A stretch of DNA of 64,000 nt. It comes from Actinopolyspora mzabensis. GTDB lineage: Bacteria > Actinomycetota > Actinomycetes > Mycobacteriales > Pseudonocardiaceae. The stretch lies in the NCBI RefSeq assembly GCF_900101095.1, contig NZ_FNFM01000001.1:248001-312000 (forward strand), written 5' to 3'. Below, in pieces: positions 56,769 through 64,000 of this stretch. Position 1 is the first letter of the stretch. The number at the start of each line of letters is the position of its first letter. Both the position numbers and the translations under genes were made by a program. The notes beneath the pieces are model-generated. The model ran no database searches. It was not told the DNA's origin and was given only the letters and a program-made list of their open reading frames with translations.

Positions 56769-57959
56769 ATGCCCGAAGCGCCGGTCGCCGAGTACCTCGT
56801 CCTCGGCCTGCGACTCGGGAGGCTGTCCCGCGGTTTCGTGCAGAGCTACACCGGCGATCAGGCGCTGCGTGGGCAGGTGGACCGCGAACCCGCACCGCTT
56901 CCCGGCGTGCTCGCCTCCCAGGCACGGGCACTGCGTCGAACCGTCCGGCAGGCCGCGCTGGATGCCGACCGCGAGGACTTCCTGCTCGGGCAACTCGCCG
57001 CGCTGGACTGCGCCGCCCGCGGGCTCACCGGTGCTCCAGTCTCGTTCGCGGGCAAGCTGCGCCGCTGTTTCCAGCTCGAGGCGGACCGCACCGACCCCGA
57101 GCGCTACGCCGCGGTCCACGCCGAACTCGCCCACTGGCTGCCTCGGGGCGCTACCCTCCTCGAACGGATGGCGAATTTCCGCGAACGCGAACGCATCCCG
57201 ACCAAAGCGCTGCCCGACTGCGTGCGTGCCCTTTCCGAGGTCCTTCGTGCCCTGACTCGCGAGGCGTTCCGGCTACCCGCGCACGAGCGGGTGACTTACC
57301 GGTTCCGCCACGAGCCGTCCTTCGGCGGGCTGCAGCACTACCTGGGCGATGGCCGCTCCGTCGTCACCGTCAGCACCGCCGTGCCGCACCGGCTCAGCGA
57401 CCTCCCCCGGCTGCTGGCGCACGAGAGCTACCCCGGCCACCACACCCAGCACTGCCGCGGCACGCTTCCCGAGCACGAGATCTCGCTCGCCCCCACCCCG
57501 CAGTGCGCGCTCTCGGAGGGACTGGCCGAACGGGCGCTGGACGTGCTGCTCGGCCCCGCCTGGAGTGTCCGGGTTTGTGAGGTGCTCCACGGGATCCTGC
57601 CGCTGCCCGCGGCGGAGGACCTCGAACGGATGGACGCCGCGCGGCGCGTGCTCGCGGGAGTCCGACGGGACGCCGCGCTGATGCTGCACGAGCACGGCAC
57701 CGACCCCCACCGGGTGCGCGAGTACCTGCGGCGCTGGTTGCTGCTGGACGACTCGCGGGCCCGGGTGCTGCTGGAACGCCTCTCCGACCCCTCCGCCGCC
57801 GCGTACGCCGCCGTCTGCCCGAGCGCGTACGAGCTGACCGGCGGCTGGTTGGACGCCGAAGGCCCCGATTGCCGCCGCGCCCGCTACGCACGGCTGTTGG
57901 ACCGGCCGCTGCCGCCGCACACCCTGCGGTCCGAGCTCTCCGGCATCATCGCGGCTTGA
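56769..57959 (+). CDS. DUF885-like putative metallohydrolase
   Basis: 396-residue protein. HESYPGHHTQHC (His218 onwards) matches the HE-x-YPGHH core typical of DUF885 proteins, a gluzincin-like putative carboxypeptidase family, with CALSEGLAERALD providing the downstream Glu. The N-terminal half is helical with conserved FRERERIPTKALPDCV. No signal peptide. It is shorter than typical DUF885 proteins (500-600 aa). Upstream in-frame residues are Arg-rich and discarded. Substrate unknown. Confidence 0.8.
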   Translation: MPEAPVAEYLVLGLRLGRLSRGFVQSYTGDQALRGQVDREPAPLPGVLASQARALRRTVRQAALDADREDFLLGQLAALDCAARGLTGAPVSFAGKLRRCFQLEADRTDPERYAAVHAELAHWLPRGATLLERMANFRERERIPTKALPDCVRALSEVLRALTREAFRLPAHERVTYRFRHEPSFGGLQHYLGDGRSVVTVSTAVPHRLSDLPRLLAHESYPGHHTQHCRGTLPEHEISLAPTPQCALSEGLAERALDVLLGPAWSVRVCEVLHGILPLPAAEDLERMDAARRVLAGVRRDAALMLHEHGTDPHRVREYLRRWLLLDDSRARVLLERLSDPSAAAYAAVCPSAYELTGGWLDAEGPDCRRARYARLLDRPLPPHTLRSELSGIIAA

Positions 57960-58005
57960 CCACTCCCCGGCGCGAACGCCGGAGTTTCCGCCGATTGGAG
58001 GACCG

Positions 58006-58884
58006 ATGAGCCGACGCGCCGTGCTGTGTGCCGGAATGGTGACGCTGGACCTGCTGCAACGGGTGGCCGAGTTCCCCGGGCCGAACGAGAAGACCACCGC
58101 CGAGCGGGCCGAGCTGAGCGCGGGCGGGCCTGCCACCGGGGCAGCCGTGACCGCCGCCGCGCTCGGTTCCGGGGTGAGCCTGCTGACGGCGCTGGGGAGC
58201 CATCCGATGGCCGGTGTCGTGGCGGACGAGCTCGCCGAGTACGGAGTCGAACTGCTCGACGTCACTCCCGACAGCGGGACGCCGCCGGTGGTCTCCGCCG
58301 TGACCGTGCACAGCACGACCGGCAGTCGCAGCGTGGTCTCGCGTCCCCCGCCGGATGCCGCTCCGGAACCGGGAGCACTGCTGCGGGACCTGCCCGACGC
58401 GGTGCTCGTGGACGGGCACCGTCCGGTGCTCGCCCGAGCCGCCGTGCGGCACGCCGAACGAGCAGGTGCTCCCGTGGTGCTCGACGGCGGCAGCTGGAAA
58501 CCCGTGCTCGCCGAGATCCTGCCCCGAGTGGACCTCGCGGTCTGTTCCGCCGACTTCCGGGCGCCCGGTACCACTGAGCTCGAGGAGCAGCCCGCCGCCC
58601 TGTTCGAACGTGGTGCGGGGGCCGTGGCGGTCACCCGTGGCCCCCGGGACGTGCTCTGGTGGTCGCCGGACGGCGCGAGCGGCAGCGTTCCGGTACCTGC
58701 TGTCGAGGCGGTGGACACGCTCGGCGCGGGCGATGTGTTCCACGGTGCGGTGGTCCACGCCGTAGCCGGTGGCGCCCCGCTTTCCCACCTGCCGGACACG
58801 CTGGCGTTCGCGGCCGGGGTCGCCGCCGACCGGGTGCGTCATCCGGGGCACCGGGAGTGGTTGAGCGGCGTCTCCCGTCGCTGA
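58006..58884 (+). CDS. PfkB-family carbohydrate kinase
   Basis: 292-residue ribokinase-family sugar/nucleoside kinase. N-terminal LCAGMVTLDLLQRVAEFP and AELSAGGPATGAAVTAAALG are PfkB signature 1; EAVDTLGAGDVFHGAVVHAV is signature 2 with the catalytic Asp. Substrate (ribose, fructose-6-phosphate, nucleoside or similar) cannot be fixed by eye. ATG 58006 follows GGAGGACCG. It starts 46 bases after the DUF885-like gene, so the two may be cotranscribed. Confidence 0.88.
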   Translation: MSRRAVLCAGMVTLDLLQRVAEFPGPNEKTTAERAELSAGGPATGAAVTAAALGSGVSLLTALGSHPMAGVVADELAEYGVELLDVTPDSGTPPVVSAVTVHSTTGSRSVVSRPPPDAAPEPGALLRDLPDAVLVDGHRPVLARAAVRHAERAGAPVVLDGGSWKPVLAEILPRVDLAVCSADFRAPGTTELEEQPAALFERGAGAVAVTRGPRDVLWWSPDGASGSVPVPAVEAVDTLGAGDVFHGAVVHAVAGGAPLSHLPDTLAFAAGVAADRVRHPGHREWLSGVSRR

Positions 58885-59249
58885 CTCGATGGCGGCGGTG
58901 CGAACCACGGGATCGATTCCGTGCGGCGTGCGGGATGCGAAACCACCCACTACCCACTGTCGGGTGATGGGTTCACCGTAGGGGCCGTGCGGGTGTGCAC
59001 ACTGTGGCTTTTGGGTGACGATTCGTTTAATCACCTGTGTGGCTGCCTGCCAACGTCCGATCACACGGGTAGCGTCCCCGGTGACGGGTCGTGCAGCTGC
59101 GGCCCGTCCGGGGAGGCCCTTCACCCGTGTCGAAGGTCGGATCGGGCTCCACCGGGTGGCTGCCCACGGCCCGACTCCGACGGGGGGTGCGGGGCGGCCC
59201 GGCCCGCCGACGAACGGGCACGATCGCTCGTGCCCGTTAGGGAGTAGCC
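58885..59249. other. phoH2 leader region
   Basis: 365 bp without an assigned gene. It holds a perfect hairpin AACGGGCACGA-TCGC-TCGTGCCCGTT (59213-59238) ending one base before the phoH2 Shine-Dalgarno AGGGAG, an inverted pair GGTGA/TCACC around the AT-rich GATTCGTTTAA near 59013-59036, and a GTG-started frame (59015-59362) overlapping phoH2 whose opening TIRLITCVAACQRPITRVAS could be a PhoAT-like antitoxin. That last point is speculative. Confidence 0.45.
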
Positions 59250-60644
59250 GTGATGACACGACGTTCCCAGCAAGCGGAGCCCCTGTCCGGTTCCGAAAGC
59301 GTGAATTCCTCAGCTCCCGCACCGCGTCCGTCGGACGCGTCCGAGGGAAGGGGAGCGCGTAGCTACGTCCTGGACACTTCTGTGCTGTTGTCGGACCCCT
59401 GGGCTTTCACCAGGTTCGCCGAGCACAGTGTCGTCCTGCCACTGGTCGTGATCAGCGAGTTGGAAGGCAAGCGCCACCACCCCGAACTGGGCTGGTTCGC
59501 ACGCGAGGCACTGCGTGGCCTCGACGATCTGCGACTGCGACACGGCAAGCTGGACGAGCCGGTTCCGGTCGGTGAGTCGGGTGGTCGACTGCACGTCGAG
59601 TTGAACCACTCCGATCCCGAAGTGCTGCCTCCGGGGTTTCGCAACGAGTCCAACGACGCCCGCATCCTGGCGTGCGCGCTGAACCTGGCCGGTGACGGTC
59701 ACCTGGTGACCCTGATCAGCAAGGACATGCCGCTGCGGGTCAAGGCCGCCGCCGTGGCGCTCGACGCGGACGAGTACCGGGCGCAGGACGTGATCTCCAC
59801 CGGCTGGTCCGGCATGGCCGATCTGGACGTGCCGCCCAACGAGGTGGACACGCTGTTCAAGTCCGGCTCGGTGGAGTTGGCGGAAGCCGCCGAACTACCG
59901 GTCAACACCGGGTTGCGGCTGCTCGCGGGAACGAAGAACGCGCTGGGTCGGGTGACCCCGGACAAGACGGTGCGGCTGGTGCGCGGTGAGCGCGAGGCGT
60001 TCGGGCTGCACGGTCGCTCCGCCGAACAGCGGATAGCCCTGGACCTGTTACTGGACCCCGAGGTCGGCATCGTCTCGTTGGGCGGCCGGGCCGGAACCGG
60101 CAAGTCCGCGTTGGCGCTGTGCGCCGGGCTGGAATCCGTCATGGAGCAGAACAGGCACCGCAAGGTGATGGTGTTCCGGCCGCTCTACGCGGTGGGCGGC
60201 CAGCAGCTCGGCTACCTGCCCGGCAGCGAGGACGACAAGATGCAGCCCTGGGGCCAGGCGGTCTACGACACGCTGGGCGCGCTCGCGGGGCAGAACGTCA
60301 TCGACGAGGTCATCGACCGGGAGATGCTCGAGGTGCTGCCGCTGACCCACATCAGGGGGCGCTCGCTGCACGACTCCTTCGTGATCGTCGACGAGGCGCA
60401 GTCGCTGGAGCGCAACGTGCTGCTGACGGTGCTGTCGCGGCTGGGTGCCAATTCGCGGGTGGTGCTCACCCACGACGTGGCGCAGCGCGACAACCTGCGG
60501 GTCGGCAGGCACGACGGCGTCGCGGCCGTGATCGAGAAGCTCAAGGGGCACCCGCTGTTCGCGCACGTCACACTGACCCGCTCCGAGCGGTCCCCGGTGG
60601 CCGCCCTGGTCACCGAGATGCTGGAGGGTGAGTTCATGAGCTGA
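59250..60644 (+). CDS. phoH2: PhoH2: PIN nuclease fused to PhoH ATPase/RNA helicase
   Basis: 464-residue two-domain protein of the Rv1095 type. PIN domain: [12 protein letters not shown] (Asp42), [28 protein letters not shown] and [12 protein letters not shown]. PhoH domain from about residue 235: Walker [33 protein letters not shown], Walker [12 protein letters not shown] and [12 protein letters not shown]. Mycobacterial homologues unwind and cut RNA in an ATP-dependent way. GTG 59250 or ATG 59253 after AGGGAG. A rare in-frame TTA codon is at 60048. Followed by a 17-bp hairpin. Confidence 0.95.
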   Translation: MMTRRSQQAEPLSGSESVNSSAPAPRPSDASEGRGARSYVLDTSVLLSDPWAFTRFAEHSVVLPLVVISELEGKRHHPELGWFAREALRGLDDLRLRHGKLDEPVPVGESGGRLHVELNHSDPEVLPPGFRNESNDARILACALNLAGDGHLVTLISKDMPLRVKAAAVALDADEYRAQDVISTGWSGMADLDVPPNEVDTLFKSGSVELAEAAELPVNTGLRLLAGTKNALGRVTPDKTVRLVRGEREAFGLHGRSAEQRIALDLLLDPEVGIVSLGGRAGTGKSALALCAGLESVMEQNRHRKVMVFRPLYAVGGQQLGYLPGSEDDKMQPWGQAVYDTLGALAGQNVIDEVIDREMLEVLPLTHIRGRSLHDSFVIVDEAQSLERNVLLTVLSRLGANSRVVLTHDVAQRDNLRVGRHDGVAAVIEKLKGHPLFAHVTLTRSERSPVAALVTEMLEGEFMS

Positions 60645-60679
60645 CGCTCCGCTCCGGGGCCGAGTTCTCGGATACCGCG

Positions 60680-60717
60680 TGGCTGGGCGCGATTTCGCGA
60701 GAAATCGCGCCCAGCCA
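60680..60717. terminator. Strong GCGA-loop hairpin after phoH2 (repeat family, R9)
   Basis: Perfect 17-bp stem (60680-60696 with 60701-60717) capped by GCGA and carrying the ATTTC/GAAAT apex of the dispersed hairpins. It lies between convergent genes and is the longest stem of this family; no T-tract. Confidence 0.75.
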
Positions 60718-60802
60718 CCCCCGCAGCCCGGAAAATCCGAGTACCGATGGTGGCCCGGGGCCGGTTGACGGTTCGACGGCCGTAGCGGTGGGGAAACGCG
60801 GC

Positions 60803-61450
60803 TCAGTAGTAGGCGCAGCTGCCGTACAGCGGTTCGGTCGGCGCGGGTGAGGGCTGCTGCTCCGGAGCGCCGCAGCCGGTCCGCACGAACTTCCCCTCGA
60901 ACTCCAGGTAGGTCTCCCAGTACCTCGGTGCGTCCGCGTAGTTCGGGTCGTAGGTGCTCTGCCGCAGCGCCACGTCCGGTCGTCCGTTGCCGTCCAGTTG
61001 ACGGAGCGTCGCGCCCGGGGCCCCGCCCCGCACGCTGTCGGTCTCCTCGATACCGCGATCGGCGGTGAGTAGTGCCGACAACGCGCCCGTGCTGTGCGCA
61101 CCGGTGTAGTAGGTCACCGCGCACCGCTGCGCGTCGCCGTCCCAACCGCACTCGGCGTCCTGCACGCCCCTGTCGGGCAGCTCCCGGCTGTCGTGCAGCT
61201 CGTCCCCGATGTAGTAGGCGAGCACGCTGCGACCACCGGGAGCCGAGTCGTCCCGCCAACCCGTGAAGCGCACGTCGTAGGGCAGCGACAGGTCGAAGAC
61301 CTTTTCACAGTCCGTCTCACAGCCGGGCGGCGGCTGCTGTCGTGCCGGTTCCGCCGCGCTCGTGGCGGGGAGTACCGCCCCGGAAGCGGCCGCGGCCAGT
61401 GCCGCCGCGCCGATCCCGGCAGTGGCCGCTCGGGTTCGTCGAGTACGCAA
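60803..61450 (-). CDS. Secreted hypothetical protein, cysteine-rich
   Basis: 215 residues from a TTG start that has AGGAGGTCCAGA directly upstream, a near-perfect ribosome-binding site. Signal peptide about residues 1-34 (TAGIGAAALAAAASGAVLPATSA). The mature protein has five or six cysteines (PGCETDCEKVF, AECGWDGDAQRCAV, RTGCGAPE, GSCAYY) and acidic patches; I do not recognise the family. It may bind or inhibit an extracellular partner, but nothing shows this. Confidence 0.72.
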   Translation of the reverse strand: MRTRRTRAATAGIGAAALAAAASGAVLPATSAAEPARQQPPPGCETDCEKVFDLSLPYDVRFTGWRDDSAPGGRSVLAYYIGDELHDSRELPDRGVQDAECGWDGDAQRCAVTYYTGAHSTGALSALLTADRGIEETDSVRGGAPGATLRQLDGNGRPDVALRQSTYDPNYADAPRYWETYLEFEGKFVRTGCGAPEQQPSPAPTEPLYGSCAYY

Positions 61451-61627
61451 TCTGGACCTCCTCGGTTCCGCCGCGTTGCCGCGCACGACGGGAACGCGAT
61501 GCGGAAAGCGCCGTGATGGTTACCCTTCGTCGCCGGTTGTACTACAGCCGGAACCACGGGGGCACACCCGGCGCGCGAGCAGGCCAGCCGATCGTGCTAA
61601 CTCCGTCCCGGTGGACTCGGCGTGGTT

Positions 61628-61825
61628 TCACCAGCGGCGGTCCTCGGCGGGTTCGGTCGTGGTGTGGAGGAAGGCGCGCCAGGCGTGGTGAGTGAAGGTG
61701 TGGACGGGGCCGTCGGGGTTCTTGGAGTCGCGGACGCCCACGGCGGTGTCGGTGAGTCGTACCTCCACGCAGTTGTCGCTGGCTCCGGAACTGCGACTGC
61801 TCTTGATCCAGCCGGTGTCGTACAT
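61628..61825 (-). CDS. DUF397 small protein
   Basis: 65-residue DUF397 protein: WIKSSRSSGASDNCVEVRL, VGVRDSKNPDGPVHTFTHHAWRAFL is the full family pattern. DUF397 genes sit beside XRE/DUF5753 regulators in filamentous actinomycetes; in Streptomyces such pairs (BldB-like and related) influence development, and an antitoxin-like interaction has been proposed. Its ATG shares one base with the stop of the regulator gene (TGATG), so the two are coupled. Confidence 0.93.
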   Translation of the reverse strand: MYDTGWIKSSRSSGASDNCVEVRLTDTAVGVRDSKNPDGPVHTFTHHAWRAFLHTTTEPAEDRRW

Positions 61826-62694
61826 CAGAAGAACTCCTCAAGAGTGCGTTCCATGAAATCTCGCGATTCCTCGTGATCGAGCGCGAGTTCGTGTATTCGG
61901 TCGAACAATAGGTAGAACACGTTCGTGTCCTCGATGCCGTCGAGGTAGACCGAAGGGCCGTAAAGTACCGATGAGAAGGCTACCGGCGTGCCTTGCTCAC
62001 CGAAACCGAACAGCGTGAACCCGCCGCCGCAAGCCGGATTCCACGGAGTGCCCGCAGGTAGTACTGCTACGGAGAGGTTTTCGTACTCGTCCAGTAGTGA
62101 CATTATCTGCTTCAGCTGCTCGGTCAACAGGGCCGGAGTGGCTTTCAGGTCCGTGATCGCGTGTTCCGAAAGCACGACGCGGACACTTCCGGGTTTCTCA
62201 CTGTGCAGCGCCCTCGACTGGCGGTGTATCCGGTAGTCGATGCGCTGCTCCACTTCCTCCGGTGTGAAGTCGTTGAGGATGCCCTGCCATGATTCGATGA
62301 CCGAACGGATGTAGGAAGGCGACTGCAGTAGTCCGGGGACGATGCTCGGTTCGAACGCTTTGATCTCGATCGCGTTGCTTTCCAGATCGGCGAACCGCTG
62401 GTAGGCATCGGGCAGCGTGTCCACGTACGCTCTGCGTTTCTGGCGTTTTCGGGCCGAGCCCGCCAGCGCTTGTACCGTTTCCCGTTCCTGAGGCTCTACC
62501 GAGCAGAGATCGAGTAGGCTGTCGAGACTGTCCGGTGGCAGGGTTCCCTCGCCGTCCTCGATCTGGACCAACCGCGAGCGCGCCTTGCCGATCTCCTGCG
62601 CAGCGGCGTGCTGTGATTTGCCTGCTTGTTCCCGGAGTCGACGCAGGGTGAGCCCCAGTTGCCGCCGCTCGAACGTCTGACGGGCACGGCCCAT
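61825..62694 (-). CDS. XRE-family regulator with DUF5753 domain
   Basis: 289 residues. N-terminal helix-turn-helix (LTLRRLREQAGKSQHAAAQEIGKARSRLVQIEDGEGTL, about 14-52) and a C-terminal DUF5753 effector domain (residues about 90-280: IKAFEPSIVPGLLQSPSYIRSVI, VVLSEHAITDL, VAVLPAG). ATG 62694 is chosen over GTG 62715 because GAGAGGA lies about seven bases before it. Divergent from a 100-residue protein gene; an excellent palindrome lies in between. Confidence 0.92.
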   Translation of the reverse strand: MGRARQTFERRQLGLTLRRLREQAGKSQHAAAQEIGKARSRLVQIEDGEGTLPPDSLDSLLDLCSVEPQERETVQALAGSARKRQKRRAYVDTLPDAYQRFADLESNAIEIKAFEPSIVPGLLQSPSYIRSVIESWQGILNDFTPEEVEQRIDYRIHRQSRALHSEKPGSVRVVLSEHAITDLKATPALLTEQLKQIMSLLDEYENLSVAVLPAGTPWNPACGGGFTLFGFGEQGTPVAFSSVLYGPSVYLDGIEDTNVFYLLFDRIHELALDHEESRDFMERTLEEFF

Positions 62695-62733
62695 GCGCTT
62701 CCTCTCGTAACTCACCCGATCAGATGGCTGTCA

Positions 62734-62752
62734 AAGACTGACGGTCAGTCTT
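62734..62752. promoter_or_regulatory. Operator-like palindrome between xre and the 100-aa gene
   Basis: AAGACTGACGGTCAGTCTT: perfect 9-bp arms around a single G. It ends four bases before the TTG start at 62756, within the promoter of the small gene, and 40 bp upstream of the regulator start. Likely bound by the XRE regulator. Confidence 0.65.
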
Positions 62753-62755
62753 ATC

Positions 62756-63058
62756 TTGGTTGTGGTGGCCACCATTCCTGTCAGCTCGATCAACCATCGT
62801 ATCGACCGGCAAGGAGCTTGGATCATCAGTCTTTACCGGCGCACCGGGGTATCGGTGGAGTCCTACGTGGAGATGGCCCGTGGGGTGGCGGTCCGCTGTG
62901 AGGTGGACCGGCTAAACGAGCAGGCCAGCCTCGCGTTCGGTTCCTCGGAGAGTTTCGTGCTCAGTCTGGATCGCGACGCACTCGAACAGCTGGTGTCGCT
63001 GGGCAGTCGCGCCATCGTCGAGCTCGACGTCGAGGGCGAGCCGTTGACAGTCATGTGA
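62756..63058 (+). CDS. Hypothetical 100-residue protein beside XRE-DUF397
   Basis: 100-residue protein from TTG 62756. The C-terminal half (FVLSLDRDALEQLVSLGSRAIVELD) forms a likely amphipathic helix pair; no signal peptide or known domain. Small genes of this kind are often found divergent from XRE-DUF397 pairs in actinomycetes. The message may start so close to the TTG that it is leaderless, since the operator palindrome sits directly in front. Function unknown. Confidence 0.6.
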   Translation: MVVVATIPVSSINHRIDRQGAWIISLYRRTGVSVESYVEMARGVAVRCEVDRLNEQASLAFGSSESFVLSLDRDALEQLVSLGSRAIVELDVEGEPLTVM

Positions 63059-63351
63059 GCGCGTGGGTCGTCCTCGGTGTTTTCGACAGGTGGCGTCGGT
63101 CCCCCGAACGGAACCGAGCACACTGCCTCGGTGTGCTCGGGGCGGAACGAACCTCGCGACTCAAAGGGGCGAGTATGCGTCGTGAGGCCTACACGGCACT
63201 GCTGAACCTCGCCGGTTGAGCGCGGGGATGTTGATGCACGTGAGGCGGTACTCGGCGAGCCTGCCGGGCACCGCCTCCTCCTGAAACGTAACCAGCGGAA
63301 AATCGGGTTGAGCCGGGCACCGGCAAGGATCACCGAGACCCGGCTGCGGTA

Positions 63352-64000
63352 CTAGAACCAGCCCATGACCGCTTTGATGCTCACCCAGATCGCCAGGGCG
63401 GTGGTCAGGACCAGCACGGTGTTCTCCCCGATGTTCGCCTTGTGCTCGCCCAGGTGGCTCGATTTGTTCACGAGAATCATGAGGCCGATCGCCGTGATCG
63501 GCACGACTACGGCCTGCATCCCGGTGACGAAGATCGCCATCTCGACGAACCCGGGCATTCCGGGAATGGACCAGATGATGGGCGAGATCAGAATGAACAG
63601 GCTGAACCACTTGAACCACGGGTCGTCGTCGAACTTCCGTCCGAACTTCCCCCGGCGCTCCGGCCTGATTATGTGCAAACAGTCGATGATGATTTTGGGG
63701 AAACCGTTCGCATACCCGATCACGCTGCTGTAGAGGATTCCGAACGCTCCGAGGTAGAAGACGACGGCGCCGAACGTGCCCAGGTGCAGCGACAGGGCCT
63801 TGGAGATGTCCTCCAGGCTGTTGACCTCGATGTTGTTCGGGCTGAGGATCTCGGCGCCGACGACCCAGACCGTCAGGTTGATCACGATGGCGGCGCAGAT
63901 GCCGAACAGGATGTCGTTGCGCTGGATCTTCTTGTGGCGCACGCCCTTCCAACCCTTCTCCTGCACGAAGTAGGGGTACAGGAAGTTGGCCATCGATCCC
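63352..64000 (-). CDS. Nramp-family divalent metal transporter, C-terminal part
   Basis: The visible 213-plus residues are the C-terminal half of an Nramp-like metal ion transporter; the start lies beyond the window. ANFLYPYFVQEKGWKG resembles the cytoplasmic loop after helix 6, followed by hydrophobic helices (ILFGICAAIVINLTVWVVG, LGTFGAVVFYLGAFGILYSSVIG, WFSLFILISPIIWSI, TGMQAVVVPITAIGLMILV, VLTTALAIWVSIKAVMGWF). The helix with GMQAVVVPI is the usual helix-10 region. The substrate is probably Mn2+, Fe2+ or Mg2+, but the helix-1 and helix-6 motifs are not in view. 63059-63351 downstream has no gene. Confidence 0.82.
   Translation of the reverse strand, partial: GSMANFLYPYFVQEKGWKGVRHKKIQRNDILFGICAAIVINLTVWVVGAEILSPNNIEVNSLEDISKALSLHLGTFGAVVFYLGAFGILYSSVIGYANGFPKIIIDCLHIIRPERRGKFGRKFDDDPWFKWFSLFILISPIIWSIPGMPGFVEMAIFVTGMQAVVVPITAIGLMILVNKSSHLGEHKANIGENTVLVLTTALAIWVSIKAVMGWF

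Overview
The window is high-GC (roughly 70%) actinobacterial DNA with dense genes, many GTG/TTG starts, an XRE-DUF397 pair, mycothiol metabolism (mca), chaplin-like secreted peptides and three resuscitation/transglycosylase-type wall enzymes. The gene order matches remembered Mycobacterium tuberculosis order in two blocks: mazG-lytic transglycosylase-eno-ftsB-DUF501-ppx (Rv1021-Rv1026) and fadA-SGNH-cbs-RDD-metB-greA-DUF4307-mca-(small membrane protein)-DUF255-hlyIII-short Z-prenyl transferase (Rv1074c-Rv1086), with phoH2 (Rv1095) further on. A filamentous Pseudonocardiales-type actinomycete (Actinopolyspora/Saccharopolyspora-like) is my best guess; the genus is not proven.

Layout. 1-12.8 kb: housekeeping block with mazG, three secreted or anchored lytic transglycosylase paralogues, enolase, a divisome protein, an AidB-type acyl-CoA dehydrogenase and an exopolyphosphatase. 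12.9-18.9 kb: complete five-gene oligopeptide/dipeptide ABC importer operon. 19.1-24.6 kb: S10 peptidase, family-5-like uracil-DNA glycosylase, a vapBC-type toxin-antitoxin pair apparently inserted at the glycosylase 3' end, a nucleotidyltransferase-like remnant, and NDH-2. 24.86 kb: tRNA with UAA anticodon. 25.56-29 kb: cobalamin riboswitch and a BtuFCD-type importer. 29-32.6 kb: NADPH-dependent FMN reductase with a MerR-type promoter, a YidC paralogue, a Bax-inhibitor-like protein. 32.7-46.1 kb: the M. tuberculosis-like fadA-to-mca block, interrupted by HPPD plus an Lrp regulator. 46.2-51.4 kb: hen1-pnkp RNA repair operon and a divergent membrane EEP hydrolase, inserted inside the same conserved block. 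51.6-55.4 kb: DUF255 thioredoxin-like protein, hemolysin III, prenyl transferase. 55.6-64 kb: two chaplin-like genes, DUF885-like protein, PfkB kinase, PhoH2, a secreted hypothetical, XRE-DUF397 module and the end of an Nramp transporter.

The most unusual non-coding content is a dispersed family of about 110-bp near-palindromic elements (copies at about 3.7, 7.0, 9.2, 11.7, 19.1, 27.9 and 34.2 kb, with half copies near 7.3 and 25.8 kb) which in several copies is followed by a pair of strong hairpins about 51-54 bp apart, many with GCGA loops. The element occupies intergenic spaces only, splits btuC from btuD, and a half copy lies in the riboswitch expression platform. It looks like a MITE or REP-like family and its arms show coordinated changes.

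All calls come from reading the sequence and remembered family knowledge; no database searches were run.
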